A stretch of DNA of 64,000 nt, taken from the NCBI GenBank assembly GCA_947500005.1, contig CANMQJ010000005.1:1-64000 (forward strand), in the 5' to 3' direction. The notes beneath the pieces were generated by a model. That model did no database searches and was not told the origin of the DNA. It saw only the letters and a program-made list of their open reading frames with translations. The stretch's first letter is position 1. Every line of letters starts with the position of its first letter. A program made the position numbers and the translations under genes. Source of the DNA: an uncultured Paracoccaceae bacterium (GTDB lineage: Bacteria; Pseudomonadota; Alphaproteobacteria; Rhodobacterales; Rhodobacteraceae). Shown here piece by piece: positions 8,701 to 15,858 of this stretch.

Positions 8701-11299
8701 TCATCTCTCGCCGCTGCCACCAGAGATCGCAGAGCAACTGGACCGGGATGAGGGACTTGTGTCCTTCCTCAACACTTTGGGCATGCCGACATACGCACCG
8801 GAGGAGTTGTCCGACGATCAGCGTTTGCTGAACTCCTTGGCTGCAACGACCGAGCAGAACGCTTATCAGAACAGGGATGTCTTTATCGGGCAAATTAGAA
8901 CCGCCTGGAGAGCATTTCAGCCTACCTCCGCAGATGATTTCCCGGACAAGATCATCGTGCACAGTCCGGATGGCTCCCTTGCGTCCGTGACGCCATCAGT
9001 GGACAAACCCGTATATTTGCCGAATGCGCGCACCACATCTGCTACGCTGCGCAGTTTTGGGCTTCCCAGCGTCGTGATCGAGCCAACGGATGCAACGCGC
9101 CTGTCCAGCGAGTTTGGCGCAGCCTATGATTCCGGTGTCCGCAGCGCGGCACAGATTCAGATGGCCCCGCTGTCTGCAGGGGCGAGATGGACCGTCGAAG
9201 GTGGCGTGCCGCTGACCGATTTCTCAGGCCTCGAAGAAGCAATCCCGTTTGTCCTGACAATCGCAACGTTTCACGGCGTCAATGCTCGGGGTACCTCGGC
9301 GACGAGTTTCAACCGCTACTTGGATCTTCTTCGACGGGCCAAAGTTTCCATCGTGGCCGACTTGGGTCTGGTTCCGGTGGTCGATGATCAGCAGGTCGCG
9401 CCGCCTCGACTGCAGAAAGCCGTTTGGATGGAGTCCGAGTATCTGCTGTTGCTGGACCGCGACTGGGAGGCGGACATTGAGCCTGTTGCGGATGCATTTA
9501 CGCAGCTTATTGAACGAGAAGATCTAAAGTTCCAGATCCGTAAAGGTTTGAGCGAGGTCTGGCCCGATCTGGACGAGACCATCATTGCGCGCCTCCTTGG
9601 GCAGATGGATTTGTCGCTTGAGCATTACAGGGAGGTATTCGAACTCTGGCGGGGGGATCTGGGGCCCGCCGTTGAGCGGCTGTCCCACCTGATGTGGGTG
9701 CTGTCGTGCCCAGAGCAGTCTGCGCAGTTGCAACAGGCCGATCAACCAGACCTAATCCGTGCAACGCTTCGTGCAGTATTCGACAGTGATACTCAGGCCG
9801 AAAGCATCTTTCAGGCCGCGCTGGAGGCACGGGATGTGTTTGAATTTGGGCGTGTGGCTCAGGGCCTGCTAGGAGGCCGCGTCGAACTTGCGGCATGGAA
9901 CCGGGAACTGGCTAGAGCCGGAAAACCGGAACTCGTAAATCCTGCTGCCGCAGACGAGTTCGCCCGGCATCGGGAAGCAGCGGCTCCCTATCTCAGGCGT
10001 ATTGTCGCAAGTGCAGCAGCGGCGTTCCCTGACGGTCCAGCCTATCCCGAAATGATGAAGCATATTGAGAGCATCGCCTGCCCCGTCGCCGTAGCACGAG
10101 CCTTCTGGCAGGTGCCATTTTCTGAGTTCGCCCGGGTGACCGCCGCGGATCTAGGGGAAATGGGATGTGCCGAAGACTTTTGCGCACTCCTTGAAACGGT
10201 GGCAAACCAGGAAGAATTTCCACAAGCTCTGGAAGATGCTGACGCTGTCGTTGGCGCCGATCCTCTGGACCTGTCAAAAATAAACCGAAAGCGTGCGATC
10301 GAGGTCTTTGATCGCTTTCTGTTGATCGCCACAGCATGGCATGGGGGAGCCGGAGCTAGCCACTCAGCGGATTGGCTGTCCGGCTGCGACGGACAGGCTT
10401 TGGATGCGGCGCTGGCACAGGACAGAACGATCTACACCAAGGCTTGGACCGACTGGTCAATCTTCGGTCGACTTGCAGCCAGTTTGCCTAACGCCGCCCC
10501 AGCGGATTTGCGTCAAGAACTGGCGGATGCGCAATCCCTAGACACGCTCGGGCATGCTCTCGGCGTTTCTCCGGAGCAACTTGATGGTGCGGCTGAGGCG
10601 CTGGAAAAAGCCCGACAAGATGCCGAGCGCCGTAAGCGACTGGTAAAAGTCTGTGGGGCGGACTTCGACAATACTGAGGACAATCTGTCTGCGCTTTTCG
10701 ACCATATCTCCGAACAGATCGACGAGGGGGCCCTTGCGGCATTGCAGGGCTTCGATCTCCAAGCCCCACTCATCCCCTCGAAACGGGCAAAACCGAAACG
10801 CCGCTCTCGCAGAGACGATGGCAAACCGACGCGGGCGCCGAAACGGCAGGGCAAGAAGATGGAGGATTTGATCGGGGCCGCTGGTGAGATCCATGCCTTC
10901 AGGTGGCTGCAGCGCAGATATGGCGCCGCATCGGTATCACCTTCAAATTGGGTGTCAGCCTACAGCGAGAAGGCGTACCCGGACAATGAGTCCAGTGTTG
11001 ACGAGGGGCGCGGATGTGACATCTACTTCGCCCATGACGGGTGTACTTATTTCATCGAGGTCAAATCAACGGATGGTGATACCACGGATTTCATTCTCGG
11101 TCCATCGGAGGTGCGCCTAGCCCGCGAGATTGGTCGATCCCGCAGAAAACGGGCAAAACAGCTTTTCTACATTCTTCGGGTGAGCAACGCGCTATCAACG
11201 TCACCTATCTTCACACTCCTGCCCAACCCATACGATCCAAAGTACGAGGGGCATTTCGATATCCTAGATGAGGGAGCCAGAATAAGCTATCGGCCCTAG
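5747..11299 (+). CDS. Giant GHKL ATPase / DUF3883 nuclease-like protein
   Basis: This protein has 1850 residues. The N-terminus is a sacsin/Hsp90-type GHKL ATPase: the N-box ELIQNGYDA (59-67), D99-G100 in ANDGLPFS, and the ATP-lid glycines GNKGIGFRS (126-134). The C-terminus (about 1700-1850) is a DUF3883 domain with Mrr-like PD-(D/E)XK residues: D1758 in GCDIYF, E1771 and K1773 in FIEVKST. The roughly 1500 residues between show no domain I recognise; a basic linker (KRAKPKRRSRRDD) precedes DUF3883. Such proteins are inferred to be ATP-gated sensors coupled to a nuclease. The gene follows the helicase by 64 bases on the same strand, probably in the same operon. The ribosome site before ATG 5747 is weak. 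Confidence 0.75.
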   Translation: MKLIAHGTQSDLAHSVIDVTGSKLRSFLYELAEGVTNYRTVHSLTEQVQHQYHGRFAIELIQNGYDAIARDPHVDEGAGRIELRFVKNRAFGTLYVANDGLPFSDSNFLSVSQLGQSDKSPETSIGNKGIGFRSVLEICDQPQIWSKRSQSSERFDGYCFGFSPEFVRSLHKPIMALVTEHGPPQKGGWLRDIVDWDNGLLAKLRSSIHLQADAASVSAEQWVRSQLTYLSPYLLPYPLRSVDRESAIDDLEADGFATVVALPLKSLASARLVERRLSEIDARSLLFLDRLKALTLSIPGNTRNLSRKPERPAEGSRHYSEIRIKSSENTQRFRTWRREISVADMPDDVRASILGLPGQWPKLKKVEITLAVGSSETPTPGQLSIFLPTMLGSGASVNVNAPFFGDMSRTEINFGQLSEDAEGDAVYNKYLLAQAADLAIEAIEADLRGKSAVEAADIVDLLAPNSADGPSADRWQMHLRHAAEARDLRIHETPWFLSDMGWVALCEASLLPLPAKPKVLTAAVLRQNAKFPAYTADLDGRSSAIKALSDAHEIDWLPLPDDQAATVESAAVSLHASGPVDWAGFWEDMRSIFEDDLSPLVERKILLCTDGHLHAGGVRGSAVYFKPRQTGPDEDDGPGDVDVDQIPEALRNLIAVLDPGVPVSEMRDGRLHNTELHGALSNAGLVAPFRRESVLSQVLIPNLPTLPVRQAGPQADLCRDTLSYGVRLLQSMQVRGEGKGALGALARLPVPCRGGWYRLDTASFGDGWAETNGGVVERYLRLCRTKSARAARDRILRPPEHPDWAGLGHTILELLRDAGVHDGLRLSTIKPGDWEARFQASKHYFLLPAIAPPDVNQSAWTKVCEVALQDAQPRYNSGEYQVGDLSWIPGLEGYAEFDTNTRAAFFEAVIASAGAWQDDWDRLGITRVAGSWDQFILKSPLRLKLESLEWIGEPGNAGDWSWSAASQRWYVQSQYLARGRAWTFDHLSPLPPEIAEQLDRDEGLVSFLNTLGMPTYAPEELSDDQRLLNSLAATTEQNAYQNRDVFIGQIRTAWRAFQPTSADDFPDKIIVHSPDGSLASVTPSVDKPVYLPNARTTSATLRSFGLPSVVIEPTDATRLSSEFGAAYDSGVRSAAQIQMAPLSAGARWTVEGGVPLTDFSGLEEAIPFVLTIATFHGVNARGTSATSFNRYLDLLRRAKVSIVADLGLVPVVDDQQVAPPRLQKAVWMESEYLLLLDRDWEADIEPVADAFTQLIEREDLKFQIRKGLSEVWPDLDETIIARLLGQMDLSLEHYREVFELWRGDLGPAVERLSHLMWVLSCPEQSAQLQQADQPDLIRATLRAVFDSDTQAESIFQAALEARDVFEFGRVAQGLLGGRVELAAWNRELARAGKPELVNPAAADEFARHREAAAPYLRRIVASAAAAFPDGPAYPEMMKHIESIACPVAVARAFWQVPFSEFARVTAADLGEMGCAEDFCALLETVANQEEFPQALEDADAVVGADPLDLSKINRKRAIEVFDRFLLIATAWHGGAGASHSADWLSGCDGQALDAALAQDRTIYTKAWTDWSIFGRLAASLPNAAPADLRQELADAQSLDTLGHALGVSPEQLDGAAEALEKARQDAERRKRLVKVCGADFDNTEDNLSALFDHISEQIDEGALAALQGFDLQAPLIPSKRAKPKRRSRRDDGKPTRAPKRQGKKMEDLIGAAGEIHAFRWLQRRYGAASVSPSNWVSAYSEKAYPDNESSVDEGRGCDIYFAHDGCTYFIEVKSTDGDTTDFILGPSEVRLAREIGRSRRKRAKQLFYILRVSNALSTSPIFTLLPNPYDPKYEGHFDILDEGARISYRP

Positions 11300-11508
11300 C
11301 TTGTTTGCTTTGACCATAATCGAAGCTGATTGCGCTCGTGGCCAGAGAACGTTCGACGTCAGGCCCATCCCCTCCGCCACCCACCTGCGTCTCAGTTCAT
11401 TTGTGTTTTCTTTGGCTGAATTCTGCCCGAATTCCCGTCAGTTACGTCTGTGCCTTTAACACTGAGACCGACGACACGCCCCAATCCCCGACCGAAACTA
11501 CGGCGGTC
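11300..11508. other. Non-coding stretch after the defence-like cassette
   Basis: No convincing gene is seen between the giant ATPase stop and the recombinase remnant. Short open frames here have no recognisable similarity. No clear terminator hairpin with a T-run follows the stop at 11299. Confidence 0.4.
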
Positions 11509-11880
11509 TCAGAGACGGATTTCGGCGGGTGCGCGCTGGGTCGGGACTTCCCGGAAAGCAGGGAATCTGCAGGGAATTTGGGCGGTTTGAGGCTTTCTCG
11601 CGAGGACCCGGTGCTTGACGGCCGCCGCCTTGAGATGCTGAAGGGTGATGTCCCTCGCCGCCTGTTCCAGCGCGGGCCCCGGCAGGAGCCAGCCCGACGG
11701 ATCGCTGCCGCCGGAGATCAGCCTGTTGGAGACGTAGTAGCGCAACCGCGGTCCGTTCCGGGTGGTGTGCGTCGGGGGCAGGCGGTCGCCGGTCGCATCG
11801 CGCAGCCGGGCCGTCAGCCATGCGGTGTTCGGGATCGAGTGGTCAGAGCGACCCTGCGCCGCCCGGACGATGTTACCGAC
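11509..11880 (-). pseudogene. Large serine recombinase, C-terminal remnant
   Basis: On the minus strand the translation contains LRDATGDRLPPTHTTRNG, followed by LRYYVSNRLISGG and WLLPGPALEQAARDITLQHL. This pattern (G-N/D-R-L-x-P-T-H, then RYYVS) is the region after the zinc ribbon in large serine recombinases of phages and integrative elements. No catalytic N-terminal domain is present and the upstream frame is not recombinase-like, so this is a decayed fragment. Its position beside the defence-like cassette suggests that the cassette arrived on an integrative element. Confidence 0.55.
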
Positions 11881-12050
11881 TTCGGCGAAGCGTATTTCTG
11901 GCCGGAAACCATCCGGCCGGATCTTTGCCGCGCCGACGCACCGAACCCGCGTGCCGGCTGGTGTTTTCCAAGTCGAGGGTAGTGGAAATGCTGATCGATC
12001 AACGGAGGAACCAATACAACAAGAAAACGCCACATAGCGCCGTAGGCTAG

Positions 12051-12185
12051 GGATGGTCCTACCTGCCGACCATCCTGGACGACTACAGCCGGTACGTCGT
12101 TGGTTGGCGGCTTTGCACGACGAGGCGGGCCGATGACGTGACCGGGACCCTTGAGGATGCCCTGATGGCCTCGGCATGTGACGGG
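12051..12185 (+). pseudogene. IS3-family OrfB fragment
   Basis: A short frame reads GWSYLPTILDDYSRYVVGWR followed by LCTTRRADDVTGTLEDAL. This is the segment around the first catalytic aspartates of IS3-family OrfB integrases. It lacks both ends of the gene and is cut off on the right by the IS110 element, which starts shortly afterwards. Confidence 0.65.
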
Positions 12186-12274
12186 CCAGGGTCACATGCA
12201 CCGCGCATACAGATCCCATGATAAGCGGCGCAGAGCGGATACTCTGCTCCATGTCAAGAAGAGGAGATCCGATC

Positions 12275-13432
12275 ATGACACATTCAGTCGATACGTCGAA
12301 ATCCGTTCCGTACGACCGTACGCTCGTCCTTGCGATAGAGTTGAGCAGCAAGTCGTGGGGTCTGGCAGCACAAGTGCCCGGCCTGCCGCAATCAAAAACC
12401 AGAAATACGATTGCGCCCGAAAAGCTGGCTCTTGAAACGGCGATCGACGGGTATCGTACTCGGGCCATTGCTGCCGGCTATCAAGTCGATCATGTGATCG
12501 CGATTTATGAAGCCGGATGGTGCGGATTCTGGCTGGCGCGATGGCTGATTGCGAAAGGGGTCGAGGTCCACGTCATCCAGCCTTCGAGCGTGCCAGTGGA
12601 TCGTCGCATGCGCCGCGCCAAGTCGGACGGGATCGATGCCGAGTTGCTTCTCCGCACTCTGATGGCGTGGCTTCGCGGAGAGCCGCGGGTCTGCTCTATG
12701 GTGCCGATCCCGGATGAAGCCGACGAGGACGCACGGCGATGCGTCCGCGAGAGAACCGAACTGGTCTCCGAGCGCGTCGGCCTGACCAACCGGATCGGCG
12801 CCGTCCTGGCGACGCTGGGTGTCGAGGGTTACAATCCACTGCTCCAGAGTCGCCGACGTCGATTGGCGGAATTGCGCACCGGCCTCGGCGAGCCGCTGCC
12901 GCCGAATGCGCTCGCCAAGATCGATCGGCTGCTGAGCAGGCTCGAGCTCGTACCCACCCAGATCGCTCAGTTGGAACGCGAGCGTGATGCGGTAATCAAG
13001 GAAGCCGCCAATGACGACGCGGGCAGAATGATCCAGCAGCTTTGCCGGCTACGTGGTGTCGGGGTGCAGAGCGCCACCGTGCTGGTTCGCGAGGCTTTCG
13101 TGCGCCACTTTGCCAACGGCAGGGCGCTGCGGTCGTATGCCGGGCTCGCGGCGACGCCCTACAACAGCGGCAAAGTGGAGCGCGAGCAAGGGATCGGGAA
13201 AGCCGGAAACAGGCGGCTCAGAACGACGATGGTCGAACTCGCTTGGCTTTGGCTGCGCTACCAGCCAAGTGCGGCGCAGGTTGAATGGTTCCGAGAGCGA
13301 ACGAACCAGACTGGTCGGCGTTTGCAGAAGGTCATGATCGTTGCTCTTGCGCGAAAGCTGCTTATTGCACTGTGGCGATTTGTCGTTGACGGAGTGGTCC
13401 CGCAAGGAGCGACGATGAAACCAGCCGCATAA
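12275..13432 (+). CDS. IS110-family DEDD transposase
   Basis: This 385-residue recombinase acts with a bridge RNA in the IS110 family. The N-terminal RuvC-like DEDD domain shows LAIELSSKSWG, YEAGWCGFWLARWL and RRAKSDGIDAELLLR. A central helical region follows, and the C-terminal Transposase_20 domain has RLRGVGVQSA and the catalytic-serine region TPYNSGKVEREQGIGKAG. The frame is complete. ATG 12275 is preferred over the upstream ATG because AGAGGAG (12259-12265) lies 9 bases before it. It inserted into or beside an older IS3 remnant. Confidence 0.9.
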   Translation: MTHSVDTSKSVPYDRTLVLAIELSSKSWGLAAQVPGLPQSKTRNTIAPEKLALETAIDGYRTRAIAAGYQVDHVIAIYEAGWCGFWLARWLIAKGVEVHVIQPSSVPVDRRMRRAKSDGIDAELLLRTLMAWLRGEPRVCSMVPIPDEADEDARRCVRERTELVSERVGLTNRIGAVLATLGVEGYNPLLQSRRRRLAELRTGLGEPLPPNALAKIDRLLSRLELVPTQIAQLERERDAVIKEAANDDAGRMIQQLCRLRGVGVQSATVLVREAFVRHFANGRALRSYAGLAATPYNSGKVEREQGIGKAGNRRLRTTMVELAWLWLRYQPSAAQVEWFRERTNQTGRRLQKVMIVALARKLLIALWRFVVDGVVPQGATMKPAA

Positions 13433-13690
13433 CGGTCAACGAGATCAGGCCGCTCTGCGACGGCGAGCGGCCTGGTGACCGAGGGAACGTCGCCGTTGTC
13501 CGGGGTGGCACCAACAAATGCCGTCTTCACAGAGTGGCGCCGTTCTTTTGGAACTCTTCGGTCCCGAACGCGGGACAGTGGTTGGGACTTCGTCCCGCCG
13601 GATGTGAGGTTTGCAGACAGTGTCTGCCGAAAGAGAGTCCGCCTCGGGCATGAGCAAATCGGGCTATTGACGGAGGGATCATCATGTGAG
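13433..13690 (+). ncRNA. Candidate bridge RNA region of the IS110 element
   Basis: Directly after the transposase stop there are four perfect inverted repeats in about 195 bases. These are CAGGCCGCTC/GAGCGGCCTG (13446-13455 and 13465-13474, enclosed by GGTCA/TGACC), GTCCCG/CGGGAC (13561-13566 and 13571-13576), GGGAC/GTCCC (13584-13588 and 13592-13596) and GCAGAC/GTCTGC (13613-13618 and 13622-13627). No reading frame is convincing. IS110 elements encode a structured RNA in their non-coding end that guides target choice. The position and structure density fit this, but target- and donor-binding loops were not matched to flanking DNA. Confidence 0.45.
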
Positions 13691-13760
13691 GCCGGACACA
13701 TCGCGGCAACCTGCTTCGATCACCAGCAGCTCAAATCGACCCTTGCGAAAACGGAGCCGA
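13688..13760 (-). pseudogene. Possible RraA/aldolase-like fragment beside IS110
   Basis: The minus strand reads FELLVIEAGCRDVSGLT. This matches the RraA-family segment [14 protein letters not shown] found in the GalC-like gene at 35.5 kb at 11 of 15 positions. Only this segment is recognisable and it stops at the IS110 border, so it may be what remains of an aldolase gene broken by the element. The match is too short to exclude chance. Confidence 0.3.
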
Positions 13761-13824
13761 CCGCACATGGCAGCACCGATTGACCCTCCAAGATCACATG
13801 TCTCCCGTCGGGCTGAAGACAGGA

Positions 13825-14757
13825 TTACCCCGTCCGTCTGACAAATAAAGCTTCGGCCGCGGGAGTTCCGAAGAACTGGCGGCAACATTCGGAAAAGGCC
13901 TTGGCCCGACGGCTTATAGTGGCACCGGAGCGCGTTGCGAAGATGATATTCGGGCTGTCGCCGGTTTCGGCGATGGGCCGGCAGGCCACGCTCAGCCCGC
14001 CATAGGTGGTATCGTTCGGTGGCCGGATATTCAGGATCGCCACACCCAAGCCGGCTGCGGCCGCGCTGCGCGTCATTTCGAAGGACTCAAGCCTCTGGAT
14101 CGGCCCCGGCGTGACGCCGGCGCGGTCAAACAGCGACAGAACGTAATTTCGCGATTGCGGCAGGTTCAGCAGCAGAAGGGGATAATCGGTCAGGTCGTGC
14201 AGGGACACCACCGGTTTCTGCGCCAGCGGATCGGTCTTGGCGAGAACCGCGTGGGGTGGTGCGGTAGCCAGCGTTTCCGCAGAGAATTCGGGCCACAAGC
14301 CGGCATCATAAGTCAGCAGCAGGTCAACGGACCCGTCCCGCAGGCTGTGTTGGATCGACACGATGTCGCCCTCGGTCAAGTGGACGGTCAGTTCGGGATG
14401 GGCCACACGCAATTCCCGGATCACCTGCGGCGCGATGCTGGGCGAGATTGACGTGAAAGCGCCGACACGAAGTTCGCCGCACAACTGGCTGTCCGAGCCG
14501 CGCATTTCTTCGGAATAGGCATCTGTTTCATCGAGAAGCTGGATGGTGCGGGCAATTGCGCGCTGTCCCGAGGCGGTGGTGGTCAACCCCTTTGAGCGTT
14601 GGCGAACGAAGACCTGGATGCCGAACTCTTGTTCGAACGCGTCGATGGCGGCAAGGATCGACGATGTCGAGATATTCAACTGCTGCGCTGCTCCACTGAT
14701 CGAACCTTGGCGCGACGCGGCGACAATATATCCCAGTTGTCTAAGCGATATCTTCAT
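13825..14757 (-). CDS. LysR-family regulator of the lactonase/TRAP operon
   Basis: This 310-residue protein has a LysR helix-turn-helix at residues 1-60 (LRQLGYIVAASRQGSISGAA) followed by a two-lobed effector-binding domain (about 90-300). The unusual HTH reading (NISTSSILAAIDAFEQEFG) is within family variation. It is transcribed divergently from the SMP-30-like lactonase gene across 96 bases, the classic layout for a LysR protein controlling its neighbour. The likely inducer is the substrate of that operon, probably a sugar acid or lactone; this is inferred from context. Confidence 0.85.
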   Translation of the reverse strand: MKISLRQLGYIVAASRQGSISGAAQQLNISTSSILAAIDAFEQEFGIQVFVRQRSKGLTTTASGQRAIARTIQLLDETDAYSEEMRGSDSQLCGELRVGAFTSISPSIAPQVIRELRVAHPELTVHLTEGDIVSIQHSLRDGSVDLLLTYDAGLWPEFSAETLATAPPHAVLAKTDPLAQKPVVSLHDLTDYPLLLLNLPQSRNYVLSLFDRAGVTPGPIQRLESFEMTRSAAAAGLGVAILNIRPPNDTTYGGLSVACRPIAETGDSPNIIFATRSGATISRRAKAFSECCRQFFGTPAAEALFVRRTG

Positions 14758-14791
14758 TTTTTGAACTTGGGTTTCTCAATAAATACATTAT

Positions 14792-14811
14792 CGCAAGAAA
14801 GGCGACTTGCG
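14792..14811. promoter_or_regulatory. Inverted repeat between LysR and lactonase genes
   Basis: CGCAAG-N8-CTTGCG is a perfect 6-bp inverted repeat midway in the 96-base divergent region. It is a candidate operator for the adjacent LysR protein, although it lacks the standard T-N11-A layout. Its 3' end lies 42 bases before the lactonase start. Confidence 0.4.
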
Positions 14812-14853
14812 CTAGCCTGCTCTTGGAAAACGTACTGCCCCGGGGGAGCGATC

Positions 14854-15792
14854 ATGGGCGGGAGGAGCCAAGTGCAAGCCGCGGGAGCGTCCGAAGCTGA
14901 TGCCGCCGGTCTGCACGTGTCCTGCGTCTGGCAGGGAAAGACGCTTTTGGGCGAATGCCCGCTTTGGGATGTGCGCCGTCAGCGACTATTCTGGATCGAC
15001 AGCCTCGGCAAGGCGATCTGGTCAGCCCGCTCGGATGGCGGCGATGCGCATTCTTGGACCGTGCCGGACGTGATCGGGTCGATCGGTCTATGCGAGGATG
15101 ATAGGCTCATCGCCGGGTTTTGCAGCGGTTTCGGGCTGATTCATCTGGGTGACGGGGTGGGAGAGGTCGAATGGATCGGCGACCCGGATCCTGACCAGGC
15201 CGACACTCGCCTGAACGATGGCAAGGTCGACCGGCAAGGGCGGTTCTGGTGCGGAACGATGAACACGAATTTCGCCGCGCCGAACGCGGCGCTCTACCGG
15301 CTTGACTCCGACCTCAGCTGGCAGCGGATCGATGACGGGTTCACAGTCTCGAACGGCATCGCCTTCTCGCCCGACGGGGAAAGGATGTATTTCTCGGACA
15401 GCCGAGTAGACCGATCCTATCAATACGATCTAGACTCCACCAGCGGCGCGGTTTCGGCACGCCGCGCCTTCGTCGACACCACAGCCTTTGCAGGGCGGAT
15501 CGACGGGGCGACCGTGGACGCCGAGGGGAGGTACTGGGGCGCGTTGTACCAGGGCGGTGCAGTGGGCTGCTTTTCACCCGAGGGCACGCTTCTGCGGCGT
15601 ATCGCGCTGCCGGTCAGCTGTCCGACGATGTGCAGTTTCGGCGGCCCCCAGCTCGACATTCTGTTCGTCACCTCAGCGACCTTCCAGATGAGTGCGGTAG
15701 AATGCGCGGCCGAACCGATGGCAGGCGGGCTTTTCGCGATCGAGGGACTGGGTGCGCGCGGGCTGGAGGAGCCCCGCTTCGCCATCAACTAG
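14854..15792 (+). CDS. SMP-30/gluconolactonase-like sugar lactonase
   Basis: This 312-residue six-bladed beta-propeller hydrolase is predicted to open sugar-acid lactones in a metal-dependent reaction. Family hallmarks are the N-terminal metal-ligand segment LGECPLWD, the RLNDGKVDRQGRFWCGTM strand, and the NGIAFSPDGERMYFSDS motif with its conserved Asn and Asp. ATG 14854 is chosen because GGGGGAG (14842-14848) precedes it; the open frame extends much further upstream without a better site. It leads an operon with a complete TRAP transporter, which suggests uptake of a sugar acid or lactone and hydrolysis inside the cell. Confidence 0.85.
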   Translation: MGGRSQVQAAGASEADAAGLHVSCVWQGKTLLGECPLWDVRRQRLFWIDSLGKAIWSARSDGGDAHSWTVPDVIGSIGLCEDDRLIAGFCSGFGLIHLGDGVGEVEWIGDPDPDQADTRLNDGKVDRQGRFWCGTMNTNFAAPNAALYRLDSDLSWQRIDDGFTVSNGIAFSPDGERMYFSDSRVDRSYQYDLDSTSGAVSARRAFVDTTAFAGRIDGATVDAEGRYWGALYQGGAVGCFSPEGTLLRRIALPVSCPTMCSFGGPQLDILFVTSATFQMSAVECAAEPMAGGLFAIEGLGARGLEEPRFAIN

Positions 15793-15858
15793 GGAAAATG
15801 AAAACCGGGCACGAATCCGGAGCGACGACAGACTGACCCTGTGTCAAAGGAGGAGAAG

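Larger units (their letters stand above)
12205..13690 (+). mobile_element. IS110-family element with long 3' non-coding region
   Basis: The element contains one intact DEDD transposase gene, a short 5' non-coding stretch of about 70 bases and a 3' non-coding stretch of about 255 bases. IS110-family elements lack clear terminal inverted repeats, so both borders are estimates from where neighbouring remnants stop: IS3 on the left, a possible RraA-like fragment on the right. A perfect 6-bp hairpin (GCAGAG/CTCTGC, 12230-12247) lies just upstream of the gene. A long downstream non-coding end is the arrangement of the IS1111-like subgroup, where the bridge RNA is encoded 3' of the transposase. Confidence 0.65.

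Noticed and set aside
13446..13480. The 10-bp stem after the IS110 transposase as a simple Rho-independent terminator
   Set aside because: No T-run follows, and several more hairpins continue downstream, so a structured RNA is the better reading.
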